A stretch of 64,000 nt of DNA from an uncultured Bryobacterales bacterium (GTDB lineage: Bacteria > Acidobacteriota > Terriglobia > Bryobacterales > UBA6623). The position numbers were made by a program, and so were the translations under genes. The stretch's first letter is position 1. Every line of letters starts with the position of its first letter. Location: contig CATOTH010000005.1 in NCBI GenBank assembly GCA_951813065.1, positions 496,001 to 560,000 on the forward strand, read 5' to 3'. Positions 15,043 through 25,410 of the stretch are shown here, piece after piece. A model generated the notes under the pieces. That model was given only the letters and a program-made list of their open reading frames with translations. It searched no databases and was not told the DNA's origin.

Positions 15043-17736
15043 ATGCCCAAGAACATCCGGCACATACTTGTCGTCACCGCCACAATCGGCATGATCACCC
15101 CCTGCCTGCAGGGGCAGGATTCCCGGCTGCCGCCAAGCGCCGGGCAAGAGATCGACTTCATGCGCGATGTCGATCCGATTTTCCAGCAGCACTGCTACAT
15201 GTGCCACGGCGACGAGGCCTCCATGAACGGCTTCAGCCTGTGGCGCGGGAAGTCCGCGATCCGGGGCGGCTACTCAGGCAAGCCGGCCATCGTTCCACGT
15301 GACAGTGCGAACAGCCGCCTGATCCATTTGGTCGCCGGCCTGGAGGAGAACCTGATGATGCCACCCACCGGAGGCCAGCTGACGGACGAGCAAGTCGGCA
15401 TCCTCCGGGCTTGGATCGACCAAGGGCCCAAGTTTGCGAGCGACCGGTTCGACGCCAGCACGCGCCGGGACGAGCAGCCGTGGCTGCACATGGACTACGG
15501 ACCGGTGATTTCGGCGAGCACCACTGTGCGCGAACCCGAGGATCCGCGGGCCGACAAGGGCCCGGACGACAACGTCTCCTACAAGTCACACGCCATCATG
15601 CTGGCAGGCAAACGTCGCGCGGGAATCATCTTTGACACCGAACTGCTGCGCGTGGCCGCGGCCTGGAACGGGCCTCAGTACGTGCTGACAGGGACGGTCT
15701 ATGACTGGAGGCACGGCCCGCATCCCTACCTCAGCGGCAAACCTGTGTTCGAGACACCCGTCGCACCCGGCTGGGCGCGGGATGGCAGCTTCACGGACCC
15801 GCGCTCGGAGGGATTCGGCCCGTTACCCAAGGACTGGGCAAAGTACAAGGGGCGTTACATGTTCGGCGACAAGGTCGTGCTGAGCTACAGCGTCGGAGAA
15901 ACCGACGTGCTCGAAATGGCAGGCCTTGAGAGCGACTGGGGCGTTGAAGCGGTCACCCGGACGTTCGAGATCGGCCCGACTCGCGAAGCGCTGGTGCTCG
16001 AAGTAGCGGCCGCGGGGGGTTCGACGCCGCGGCAGCTCTCGCTCAAGAAGCTAACGCCAGGGCAGGGGCCGGCGATCGAGCACTTGGTGCATCTCGGCGG
16101 CGACGAGGGAACGGCGATCGGTGTCTCCGGGCTCACCAAGAAAGCACGATGGGACCTGTCGGCTCCGGGCGAAGTGCGGCTGCAAATCCCCGCATCATCA
16201 AATACCCGCCATTTCGCGATTCATCACGCAAGCTTGCCAGCCCTTCAGCTGGGGGCGTTTGCCGGCGCCCTGCGCGAGGCGCCGAGGCCCGAGCGGCTCG
16301 AGCCCTACACGCGGGGCGGGCCGCGTGTCTACCGAGGGACCGTCGTCACGCAGGGACGCCTGGGCGAAGGTGGGCCCTGGGCGGTTGACGAGATCACCTT
16401 GCCGTTCGAGAATCCGTGGGAGTCCTGGTTCCGCCCCACTGATTTCGCCTTCTTCGACGATGACCGCGCCGCAGTCGCGACCTGGTCCGGGGACGTCTGG
16501 ATTGTCGACGGCGTCGATGAGGACCTGGACAATCTCGTCTGGAGCCGCTTCGCGGTGGGGTTCCACATGCCTCAGGGCCTGGAAGTCGTCGACGGCACCG
16601 TGTACGTGCTTGACCGGGATCAAATCACCCGCCTGCACGACCTGAACGGGGACGGCCAGGCGGACTACTACGAGAACTTCAACAACGACTTCCACGTCAC
16701 CCACCATTTCCACGAGTTCACCTTCGACCTAGATCGCGACCCGGAGGGCAATTTCTATTTCGCGAAGGCCGCGCGGCACGCGCTGCCAGCCAAGGTGAAG
16801 CACCACGGCGTCATCTTCAAGCTCGATCCTGAAGGCGAGAACCTGGAGGTGGTCTGCCGCGGTTTCCGCGTGCCGAACGGAGTCGCCGTCGGACCGAATG
16901 GCGAGATCACGACCTCGGACCAGGAAGGGCACTGGATTCCATCGACACGGGTTAACCTCTGCTCTCCGGGGAGTTTTCACGGCTACATGTGGAGCGGCGG
17001 CGTCGACCCGGACCGAAAGGACTACGACGACCCGATCACCTGGCTGCCGATTTCCGTCGACAACTCGGGAGCCGGCCAAGCCTGGGTCGGGACGGACCGG
17101 TGGGGCCCGTTCCAGGGGCACCTCGTACACTCGTCGTTTGGGCGCGGCAAGATTTTCCTCATGCTCATGGAACGGGCCGGAGGGACCGTCCAGGGCGGGG
17201 CCGTGGAACTGCCGGTCGACTTCGACACGGGCTTGATGCGCCCCGACTTCCGGAAGTCCGACGGAAACCTGTACCTGGCGGGCATGTACGGGTGGGGAAC
17301 GAAGCGCAAAGCCGTGGGGGGGCTTTACAGGGTGCGCTATTCGGGCGGAGAAGTGCTCGTCCCGAGCGCGCTGCACGTCAGCCGCCAGGGCATCGACGTC
17401 TCGTTCCTGCACGAGCTTGACCCGGCCTCTGCCGAAGACCCCGCCAACTACCTGGTGCGGCGCTGGAACTACAAGTGGCTTAGCCGCTACGGCTCCGACC
17501 GGTGGAAGCTGGACGGGGAGCCGGGGATCGAAACGATGGCCGTCCGCAGCGTCCGCTTACTCCCCGACCGGAAGACTATCCGGATCGAAGTCGATGACCT
17601 GCGGCGCGTCATGCAGATGATGACGTCGATGCGAATTCAGACCGCCGGGGGAGACCTCATCGAGACCGAGATCAGCCACTCCATCCATGCGATACCGGAG
17701 CAACCCGGAGAACCGTTCACCACGCGGGTTGAATAG
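15043..17736 (+). CDS. heme-binding CxxCH protein with beta-propeller
   Basis: 897 residues from the ATG at 15043 (the open frame extends upstream, but this start gives the signal peptide I-L-V-V-T-A-T-I-G-M-I-T-P-C). A c-type heme site CYMCH (near residue 50) lies in a planctomycete-type cytochrome C domain (D-P-I-F-Q-Q-H-C-Y-M-C-H). It is followed by the M-M-P-P motif and the I-D-Q-G helix. From ~460 a beta-propeller of the PQQ/NHL-like kind has repeats such as V-P-N-G-V-A-V-G-P-N-G-E-I and N-F-Y-F-A-K. PVC-type proteins of this sort are periplasmic and probably pass electrons from dehydrogenation of sugars. The final ~100 residues form an extra beta domain. Confidence 0.8.
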   Translation: MPKNIRHILVVTATIGMITPCLQGQDSRLPPSAGQEIDFMRDVDPIFQQHCYMCHGDEASMNGFSLWRGKSAIRGGYSGKPAIVPRDSANSRLIHLVAGLEENLMMPPTGGQLTDEQVGILRAWIDQGPKFASDRFDASTRRDEQPWLHMDYGPVISASTTVREPEDPRADKGPDDNVSYKSHAIMLAGKRRAGIIFDTELLRVAAAWNGPQYVLTGTVYDWRHGPHPYLSGKPVFETPVAPGWARDGSFTDPRSEGFGPLPKDWAKYKGRYMFGDKVVLSYSVGETDVLEMAGLESDWGVEAVTRTFEIGPTREALVLEVAAAGGSTPRQLSLKKLTPGQGPAIEHLVHLGGDEGTAIGVSGLTKKARWDLSAPGEVRLQIPASSNTRHFAIHHASLPALQLGAFAGALREAPRPERLEPYTRGGPRVYRGTVVTQGRLGEGGPWAVDEITLPFENPWESWFRPTDFAFFDDDRAAVATWSGDVWIVDGVDEDLDNLVWSRFAVGFHMPQGLEVVDGTVYVLDRDQITRLHDLNGDGQADYYENFNNDFHVTHHFHEFTFDLDRDPEGNFYFAKAARHALPAKVKHHGVIFKLDPEGENLEVVCRGFRVPNGVAVGPNGEITTSDQEGHWIPSTRVNLCSPGSFHGYMWSGGVDPDRKDYDDPITWLPISVDNSGAGQAWVGTDRWGPFQGHLVHSSFGRGKIFLMLMERAGGTVQGGAVELPVDFDTGLMRPDFRKSDGNLYLAGMYGWGTKRKAVGGLYRVRYSGGEVLVPSALHVSRQGIDVSFLHELDPASAEDPANYLVRRWNYKWLSRYGSDRWKLDGEPGIETMAVRSVRLLPDRKTIRIEVDDLRRVMQMMTSMRIQTAGGDLIETEISHSIHAIPEQPGEPFTTRVE

Positions 17737-17766
17737 CGGGCCGCCCCCGCCGTTGAGCCCAGTTGT

Positions 17767-17772
17767 TAGACT
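17767..17772 (+). promoter_or_regulatory. possible -10 box before the esterase gene
   Basis: TAGACT ends 7 bases before the ATG at 17780. It fits the TAnnnT pattern seen before several starts in this window; weak by itself. Confidence 0.3.
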
Positions 17773-17779
17773 GTTTGCC

Positions 17780-18643
17780 ATGAAACTCCTACCCCTAGCG
17801 TGTCTGGTCGGCCTCAGTGTCGTGGTCGGATTTGCACAGAACCGCGAGTTCGAGCCGGACAAGGAGATCGTGTACAAGTCCTTCGACAAGGACCCGCTAG
17901 AACTCAACCTCTTCCTGCCCAAGGGATGGAAGGCCAGCGACAAGCGCCCGGCGGTCGTGTTCTTCTTCGGCGGCGGATGGCGTGGTGGAACGCCGAGCCA
18001 GTTCTACCCGCATAGCCGGTACCTAGCGTCTCGCGGAATGGTCGCCGTCAGCGCGCAATACCGGACTAGCGGGAGCCACGGCACCTCTCCAGTCGAATGC
18101 GTTGCCGACGGGAAGTCAGCGGTGCGCTGGATGCGGCAGCACGCGGACGAACTGGGCATTGATCCGGACAGGATTGCTTCCGGGGGAGGGTCCGCCGGGG
18201 GGCATGTCGCGGCTACCACGGGTGTGATCAAGGGCCTAGACCAGAAGGGCGAGGACACCTCGGTCAGTTCCAAGCCCAACGCGATGGTCCTGTTCAACCC
18301 TGTCTCGGATACTTCACGGATCGAGCGGCTGGGCGATCGAGCTTTGGACATCTCACCGATTCAAAGCGTCGCGAAAGGCGATCCTCCAACGCTCGTCCTT
18401 CACGGCAAAGCCGACACGACCGTGCCATACGCCACGGCAGAAGCATTCTGCAAGGCCATGATGGACGCGGGCAACCGCTGCGAACTCGTCGGGTACGAAG
18501 GCCGACCGCACGGTTTCTTCAACTACGCCCGGAGCCGGAAGGACTACACGAACACGGTGTGGCACATGGACCGCTTCCTGGAATCCCTGGGATTCCTCGA
18601 GGGCGAGCCCACGGTCGGCAGACCCGGCGACCCAACCTGGTAG
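17780..18643 (+). CDS. alpha/beta-hydrolase (BD-FAE/esterase-like), secreted
   Basis: 287 residues from the ATG at 17780, which opens a clear signal peptide (V-V-V-G-F-A cleavage region). An alpha/beta-hydrolase fold: oxyanion-hole segment F-F-G-G-G-W, nucleophile elbow G-G-G-S-A-G-G, a late V-L-H-G-K-A-D-T-T-V-P aspartate, and the P-H-G-F-F histidine complete the Ser-Asp-His triad. This is the BD-FAE/carbohydrate-esterase type commonly found in sugar-degradation clusters. 43 bases separate it from the CxxCH gene and 24 from the amidohydrolase gene, so all three may be co-transcribed. Confidence 0.85.
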   Translation: MKLLPLACLVGLSVVVGFAQNREFEPDKEIVYKSFDKDPLELNLFLPKGWKASDKRPAVVFFFGGGWRGGTPSQFYPHSRYLASRGMVAVSAQYRTSGSHGTSPVECVADGKSAVRWMRQHADELGIDPDRIASGGGSAGGHVAATTGVIKGLDQKGEDTSVSSKPNAMVLFNPVSDTSRIERLGDRALDISPIQSVAKGDPPTLVLHGKADTTVPYATAEAFCKAMMDAGNRCELVGYEGRPHGFFNYARSRKDYTNTVWHMDRFLESLGFLEGEPTVGRPGDPTW

Positions 18644-18667
18644 CGTGCCAGCATCCAGCATAGGCCT

Positions 18668-20401
18668 GTGATGCGCAGCTTTCCGCTCCTGATGCTGGCG
18701 GCGGCCACCGCATGGTCGCAGCCGTGGCCACCACAACGCGAAATCCCGGCTGGCCCCGCAGACGCACTCTACTACAACGGGAAGATCGTCACCATGTGGC
18801 CGGAACGGCCCGTGGTCGAATCGATGACCATTGCCGACGGCCGGGTCCTGGACGTTGGAATCACCCAGGTGGTCGGCCGGAAGGCCGGACCGCGCACGCG
18901 CCAGATCAACCTCGGGGGCCGCACGGTCGTGCCCGGGCTCATCGACAGCCACGTTCATCCAATCAGCGCGGCCCTGGCCGAGTCCGAACGCGAGATCCCG
19001 GTCCTGCGCAGCTTTGAGGACATCCAGGCATTCGTCGAGCTGGCAATCGAGGAGCAATCCGCAGTGCTGGTCTTCGTGCCGAAAGTCTACTCCACTCGGC
19101 TGCGGGAACGGCGTTACCCGAATCGCTGGGAGATCGACGAGTACTCGGGGGACCGCCCTGTTGTGCTCGACAACGGCTACGCCGCAGTGTTGAACTCGGC
19201 AGCCCTGCGGCAGGCAGGGATCTCGAACAGTTCGCTCGACCCATCCAACGGCAAGCTGGTCCGGAACGACGACGGCGAGGTGACCGGTCTGATCATCGGG
19301 GCCAGACAGCTGGTCAGCCCGCTGCTCAGCGCCCGGCGCCACAGCCATGTCCAGCGTGTCGAGGCGCTACGGAGAATGCAGCGGGCGTACAACAGCGTGG
19401 GGATCACGAGCGTGATCGACCGCAGCCAAGGCGTGGAGGGCCTGCGGGCCTACCGTGAAATCCGGGAAGACGGAACAATGCGGGTGCGGACCTACGTCAC
19501 GCGCACCGTCAACGCAGAGCGGCCGCTGGACGAGGTGCTTGAGGCGATCGAGGCCCTCGGCCCGGCTACTGGGGCTGGTGACGAAATGCTGCGCGTCGGC
19601 TCCCTCAAGGTATTCCTTGACGGCGGCATCCTGCTGGGCACGGCCTTCATGCGGACGCCCTACGGGGAAAACACGGAAGTCTATGGATTCGACGATCCCG
19701 ACTACCGGGGGGAGTTGCGGGTGCAGCCCGACAAGCTCCGTTCGATTGTCCGAACTGCGGCGCGCCTAGGCTGGCAAATGACCGCGCACACGACGGGCGG
19801 AGGCTCGACTGACATCCTACTCGAGGCCTACGAGGCGGTGAATCAAGAGACTTCGATCACTGGCAGGCGTTTCGCGCTGACCCACGCCAACTTCCTTAGC
19901 GTCGAGGCCATCCGGCGCGCCGCCAACCTGGGCGTGGTCGTCGACATGCAACCGGCCTGGTACCACTTCGACGGACCGGCACTATCGCAAGCCCTGGGCG
20001 ATCAGCGCATGGCAAGGCTGCAGCCGTACCGGGCTATCCTTGACGCCGGCGTGATCGTTGCAGGCGGCTCGGACCACATGATCAAACTCGATCCGCGGGA
20101 ATCGCTGAACCCCTACGACCCGTTCTTGGGCATGTGGATGGTGGCAACCCGGATCGCCGCGGACGGCCACGTGTACAACCCGGAACAGCGGATATCGAGA
20201 GAAGAGGCCCTGCGCATGTGGACCTGGAACGCAGCCTACCTGTCGTTCGAGGAGGGCGTGAAGGGGTCCCTGGAGCCGGGCAAGTATGCCGACTTCGTCG
20301 TTCTCGACCGCGACATCCTGACGTGCCCCGACGACAAATTGCGCGAGACACGGGTTCTGGAGACGCTGCTCGCCGGCAAGACAGTGTATCGGTCGGAATA
20401 G
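18668..20401 (+). CDS. amidohydrolase family 3 (YtcJ-like), secreted
   Basis: 577 residues with a signal peptide (residues 1-~18). Amidohydrolase-3/YtcJ-like metal-dependent hydrolase: the beta-sandwich segment Y-Y-N-G-K-I-V-T-M, then D-S-H-V-H (metal ligands), an internal V-F-L-D-G-G, T-A-H-T-T-G-G-G, and a final G-G-S-D-H-M aspartate ligand. Near the C-terminus, the second part of the beta-sandwich (L-E-P-G-K-Y-A-D-F-V-V-L-D) is intact. These enzymes hydrolyse amides or N-substituted compounds; the substrate is unknown. It follows the esterase gene by 24 bases. Confidence 0.85.
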   Translation: MMRSFPLLMLAAATAWSQPWPPQREIPAGPADALYYNGKIVTMWPERPVVESMTIADGRVLDVGITQVVGRKAGPRTRQINLGGRTVVPGLIDSHVHPISAALAESEREIPVLRSFEDIQAFVELAIEEQSAVLVFVPKVYSTRLRERRYPNRWEIDEYSGDRPVVLDNGYAAVLNSAALRQAGISNSSLDPSNGKLVRNDDGEVTGLIIGARQLVSPLLSARRHSHVQRVEALRRMQRAYNSVGITSVIDRSQGVEGLRAYREIREDGTMRVRTYVTRTVNAERPLDEVLEAIEALGPATGAGDEMLRVGSLKVFLDGGILLGTAFMRTPYGENTEVYGFDDPDYRGELRVQPDKLRSIVRTAARLGWQMTAHTTGGGSTDILLEAYEAVNQETSITGRRFALTHANFLSVEAIRRAANLGVVVDMQPAWYHFDGPALSQALGDQRMARLQPYRAILDAGVIVAGGSDHMIKLDPRESLNPYDPFLGMWMVATRIAADGHVYNPEQRISREEALRMWTWNAAYLSFEEGVKGSLEPGKYADFVVLDRDILTCPDDKLRETRVLETLLAGKTVYRSE

Positions 20402-20454
20402 CCCGAACCACTCAAGAGGGGTACGGCATAAGGCCGCTCCATTCGGTATAACTT

Positions 20455-20752
20455 ATGTATTATCAGAGATTTACGATACGCAGAGGCGAAGGCCTTATGG
20501 CCGCAGAGTGTACCACGACGCGTCGGGCTCGGCGCACGAGGGAAGCACCGCTATCTGCTTCCAGGCGGCGGCGAGACCGACTATGTTCTGCTGTTCTCGA
20601 TACTGAAGAAGCACGGCTACGACGGCTTCGTGAACGTCGGGGTCAGCGGGCATTTCCACAAGCAACCGGGCTACGATCCGATCGGGACGGCTCGGATTTG
20701 CTACGAGCGGATGTCGTCGACCTTCGAGAAGACGGGGCAGCCCAGGCCGTGA
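20455..20752 (+). pseudogene. C-terminal remnant of a sugar phosphate isomerase/epimerase
   Basis: One frame without its own start codon, ending in TGA at 20750-20752, reads like the end of a xylose-isomerase-type barrel: a G-L-G-A-R-G-K-H-R-Y-L-L-P-G-G-G-E-T-D-Y metal-site region at 20525-20584, then G-Y-D-G-F-V-N-V-G-V-S-G-H-F-H (20617-20661) and a terminal helix. Residues for the last ~75 positions are good; upstream of about 20510 similarity fades and the DNA is AT-rich. The N-terminal two-thirds of the gene are missing, so this is decayed. It is a different sequence from the intact isomerase-like gene at 12228. Confidence 0.6.
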
Positions 20753-20783
20753 GCGCTGAGGCGGTCTCGCGCCTCTACCTGCG

Positions 20784-21743
20784 CTATCGGCCGGGAGTGA
20801 CGCGCGCTGTGGCGTAGACGATGATCCTCGGGTTGGAGGAGGCGCTGGAATACAGGTACAGCGTGTCGTCTTCCAGATAGAACTCGCCGCCCCGGTATCG
20901 GTCTTTGAGAGGCGGCCCGGGCGGTGGATCGATCAGCACGAAACGCTTGCCCTTGGCGCCAACCGGGTTCAGATCGGCGTCCACTTCGACGTACTTGATG
21001 TTGCCGCCTCTCCAAGTGGTGTGATCTTGGTAGACGACATAGTTTCGGTTCTTCCAGCGCAGAAGAGACGGGCCGTACAGATCGTTTTTCTCTCCCTCGA
21101 TGGGCTCCACCAACGGGGTCTTCAACTGGACCCAGTTCTCAGCATCTTTGGAGTGCGCCAGCCAGACGCATCGGATCTCTCTCCCTTTGATGAACCCCGA
21201 ATAGAGCATCACGTATTGACTGCCGTAGCGCTCGAGCGGATACTCGTAGACTCGGGTGTACGTGGCGTTGCGTGTGCCGATGTTCGCCGCGGTGATGCTC
21301 ACGCCCCGATGCTCGAAGCGAATCCCGTCTCGACTGGTCCACAGCTCGGTTCGAGAGTTTTTCGTGTGTCCCCACAGGTAGAATTGACCCTTCTCTTCGA
21401 TCCAGCGGATATCCGGAGCACTCGGGCCCTTGATGACCGGGTTGGCCTTGTACTCCGTCCAAGGGCCGTCGAGACTGTCGGCGTACGCCATGCTGATCGC
21501 CACGTGCTTGTGGGGAGCGTAGTACAGGTAGAATTTGCCCAACGGATCCTCAATACGTCCCTCGGTCCTGATGATGGAAGGATGGATCAACTGCTGGGTC
21601 GGGGCGTAGGCTAGATCCGTCGGGTGTAGGGCGACGCCCTGGAAGGTGAACTCGGGTAAGGGGCTCCCTGCTTGCATCGAACATGCAGGCAGCAGAAGGA
21701 TGGCACAACGGCACGCCATTGGGGTTAGCCGATTCGTTCTCAT
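20784..21743 (-). CDS. GH43-like five-bladed beta-propeller protein
   Basis: 319 residues with a leader that ends in a lipobox-like L-L-P-A-C (C19 as the likely lipidated cysteine). The remainder is built of five propeller-like blades: K-F-Y-L-Y-Y, Q-F-Y-L-W-G, Y-V-M-L-Y-S, N-Y-V-V-Y-Q, and E-F-Y-L-E-D, each followed by S-x-D-G-x-x-F/W-type turns. It looks like the glycosyl-hydrolase 43/62-like propeller fold that acts on arabinosides or xylosides, but catalytic residues cannot be fixed by eye. Probably anchored on the cell surface or in the periplasm. A TAGAAT (21766-21771, minus strand) precedes the ATG by 22 bases. Confidence 0.7.
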   Translation of the reverse strand: MRTNRLTPMACRCAILLLPACSMQAGSPLPEFTFQGVALHPTDLAYAPTQQLIHPSIIRTEGRIEDPLGKFYLYYAPHKHVAISMAYADSLDGPWTEYKANPVIKGPSAPDIRWIEEKGQFYLWGHTKNSRTELWTSRDGIRFEHRGVSITAANIGTRNATYTRVYEYPLERYGSQYVMLYSGFIKGREIRCVWLAHSKDAENWVQLKTPLVEPIEGEKNDLYGPSLLRWKNRNYVVYQDHTTWRGGNIKYVEVDADLNPVGAKGKRFVLIDPPPGPPLKDRYRGGEFYLEDDTLYLYSSASSNPRIIVYATARVTPGR

Positions 21744-21765
21744 TGCATCGTCCGCGATCGCTTCG

Positions 21766-21771
21766 ATTCTA
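21766..21771 (-). promoter_or_regulatory. possible -10 box of the GH43-like gene
   Basis: TAGAAT on the minus strand, 22 bases before the ATG at 21743; there is no clear -35. Confidence 0.35.
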
Positions 21772-21790
21772 CCCAGTGAGGAATAGATAA

Positions 21791-21885
21791 CTTCTCCTAC
21801 GGCTTCAGCCGTGGGAATTCAGAGCGTCGGAGACGGCGGCGGCCCGCTGTCACATCCCCGCGCTGAAGCGCGGGGCTAAGGTACT
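21791..21885. mobile_element. IS200/IS605-like terminal hairpins without a transposase
   Basis: Two hairpins with the same TTCA/TGAA loop: 21797-21814 (CTACGGC-ttca-GCCGTGG, one T-G pair) and 21856-21875 (CCCCGCGC-tgaa-GCGCGGGG, 8 perfect pairs). On the minus strand the second hairpin reads TTAGCCCCGCGCTTCAGCGCGGGGATGTGACA, in overlapping pieces, much like ends of IS200/IS605 elements that carry TnpB. No transposase or TnpB frame is seen nearby, so this would be an isolated end or a miniature palindromic derivative. The family link is from pattern memory. Confidence 0.45.
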
Positions 21886-22050
21886 GCGCCCTGCAGGCTG
21901 AAGAGCATGTCGATGCCGGGCATTTGCCCGGACCTGCGGCCCCACGCTACTTCGCGACGCGGTCCAGCCACTCCACTTGGATCAAGCATCTGAGAATCCA
22001 CGACTCGTGAGGGAGTCGGAATAGACCGGATTTGCCGCCAGCCAGCCGAA

Positions 22051-23580
<1,530 letters not shown>

Positions 23581-23615
23581 AAGAGAGCGGTTGAACGGAG
23601 CGCGGGCAATCCGCG

Positions 23616-24593
23616 ATGATATTGGGCTGCCTGTTTCCCTTGCAAGTTCGTATTCTTCATCATGACCGCTGCTTCGACGGAGCGTGTTCCGCAGCGCTCT
23701 TCTCCAGTTTTGTTCGTAGCGCCCTAGCCCCGAGCGCCACGATCTCGTTCACCGGCCTCTACCACCGCGCGAACCAGTTGTTCAACGAGAGTCTCTTCGA
23801 CGGCGACATCAACGTGATCGTCGACTTCAAGTACTCTCCGTCCGAGCGAGTGACTTGGTGGTTCGACCACCACCAGAGCGCGTTTCTCTCCGTGCAAGAC
23901 GAAGAGCACTTCCGGCAGGACTCGTCGGGCCGGAAGTTCTACGACCCGCGCTACAAGTCCTGCACGAAATTCATCGCCGACATCCTGCGCAGCGAATTCG
24001 GATTCGACTCCGAGCACCTTGAGCGAGTGATCCATTGGGCGGAGATTCTGGACGGGGCCAAGTACGAGAGCGCCCATGCAGCGATCTCGATGGCGGAACC
24101 GGCGATGAAACTGAATCTGATCCTCGAGGCCGCCGAAACCAACCTGACCGGGGAAATCATCCCACTGCTGGATTCAGAGCCCTTCGAGGCAATCATCGCC
24201 CGCCCCGAGTACAAGGCGGTCTTCCAGCGGCTGTACGACAAGCATATGAGCACAATCGACGTGATTCGGGATCGGGCGGTCTATCGCGACGGGGTGGTGT
24301 TTTTCGACCTGGTGGACACCCAGCTGAAAGGCTACAACAAGTTCGTACCGTACTATCTCTTTCCCGAAAGCATGTACACCGTGTCGGTCCTGGACGGAGG
24401 CTTCCGCGCGAAGGTCTCGGTGGGATCGAACCCGTGGACGGAGGAAGTGCCCTCGCACAACCTTGCCGAACTCTGCGAGCACTACGGAGGAGGAGGCCAT
24501 CCCAGGGTCGGCGCGATCAGCTTCGGGCCGCGCGAATTCGAAAGAGCCCGCTCGACCGCTGCGGAGATCGTCGGGATCCTCTCGCAGACCTGA
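23616..24593 (+). CDS. DHH-family phosphoesterase
   Basis: 325 residues. The N-terminal half shows I-L-H-H-D-R-C-F-D-G (HxDxDG-like metal site), then V-D-F-K-Y (D in motif II) and W-W-F-D-H-H-Q-S, the DHH motif. The C-terminus has the DHHA1-type E-H-Y-G-G-G-G-H-P-R-V-G-A (GGGH) substrate loop. Such proteins cleave phosphodiesters in oligonucleotides or cyclic dinucleotides, or act as pyrophosphatases. First-motif H-x-D-R-C-F-D is a variation seen in a subgroup. The start may be the ATG at 23616 or the TTG at 23640, which better matches the beginning of the fold. Divergent from thiC. Confidence 0.8.
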   Translation: MILGCLFPLQVRILHHDRCFDGACSAALFSSFVRSALAPSATISFTGLYHRANQLFNESLFDGDINVIVDFKYSPSERVTWWFDHHQSAFLSVQDEEHFRQDSSGRKFYDPRYKSCTKFIADILRSEFGFDSEHLERVIHWAEILDGAKYESAHAAISMAEPAMKLNLILEAAETNLTGEIIPLLDSEPFEAIIARPEYKAVFQRLYDKHMSTIDVIRDRAVYRDGVVFFDLVDTQLKGYNKFVPYYLFPESMYTVSVLDGGFRAKVSVGSNPWTEEVPSHNLAELCEHYGGGGHPRVGAISFGPREFERARSTAAEIVGILSQT

Positions 24594-24606
24594 CAAGCGC
24601 GGCTCG

Positions 24607-25410
24607 CTAGCCCGACCCAACGACCGCAATCCCGGCCCCGTCGGCTTCCCCCAGCAACTCGTCCTTCTCGAGCAGCAACGTCTTGCCCACTTCTACCGCG
24701 ACGGCTGTCGCATTCACCCGGCGCATCTTGCGGATCGTGCGCGGCCCGATGACCGGCACGTCGAATCGCATGTCCTGCCCGGGCTTGGCGAGCTTGATCA
24801 GCGTCAGCCTTCTGCCGTTCGCCAGTTCGCCGGCACGCGCCAGCACGGCGTCGGTGCCCTCCATCGCCTCCACGGCCACGCAGGCTTGCTCGCAGATCAC
24901 CACGCTCTGGCCGATGTCGTGGCCCGCCAGGGCCGCCGCGACCTCCCGGCCGTACTCGATGTCCTTGCATTCGTCCTGTGACGGCTTCCGCCGCCCGTTG
25001 GCACCTTCCCGCGCCAGGCTGCCGGCCAGGAAGAAGGTGGAGTCGAGGATGGCAATCCCCTCGTCCTCAAAGACCTGAGTCACGGCTCCGAGCAGCGAAT
25101 CGGTGTTTTTTCGACGCAGATTCTTGAGCACCTTGACCAGCCGCCAGTCCGGGCGGATCGCGGAATAGATCTGCTTGTGCTGGATCCGTCCGGCCATCAC
25201 GGCTTCGGTGACGCCGGCGGAGCGGAACACCTCAATGGCCTTGGAAAGTTGCCCGAGGGAGAGCCAGTGGCAAGAATCGGACAGTTCCTCGATCTCCGGC
25301 GCCGCCTCTTCCTTGACCGCCACGACGGTCATCTCGTGCCCGGCTTCGCGCGCCGCCCGAAGGGAGAGCAGCGGGAAGGAGCCTCCGCCGGCAATCAGCC
25401 CGTATCTCAC
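24607..25410 (-). CDS. lpxI: UDP-2,3-diacylglucosamine diphosphatase LpxI
   Basis: 267 residues from a GTG; hydrolyses UDP-2,3-diacylglucosamine to lipid X in lipid A synthesis, replacing LpxH. LpxI/DUF1009 features: the N-terminal L-I-A-G-G-G-S-F-P glycine loop, V-M-A-G-R-I-Q-H-K, D-S-L-L-G-A-V-T-Q-V-F-E-D-E-G, G-H-D-I-G-Q-S-V-V and the C-terminal R-F-D-V-P-V-I-G-P-R-T-I core with the metal-binding acidic residues. The start overlaps the lpxA stop by GTGA, confirming order and coupling. Convergent with the DHH gene (13 bases). Confidence 0.92.
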   Translation of the reverse strand: MRYGLIAGGGSFPLLSLRAAREAGHEMTVVAVKEEAAPEIEELSDSCHWLSLGQLSKAIEVFRSAGVTEAVMAGRIQHKQIYSAIRPDWRLVKVLKNLRRKNTDSLLGAVTQVFEDEGIAILDSTFFLAGSLAREGANGRRKPSQDECKDIEYGREVAAALAGHDIGQSVVICEQACVAVEAMEGTDAVLARAGELANGRRLTLIKLAKPGQDMRFDVPVIGPRTIRKMRRVNATAVAVEVGKTLLLEKDELLGEADGAGIAVVGSG

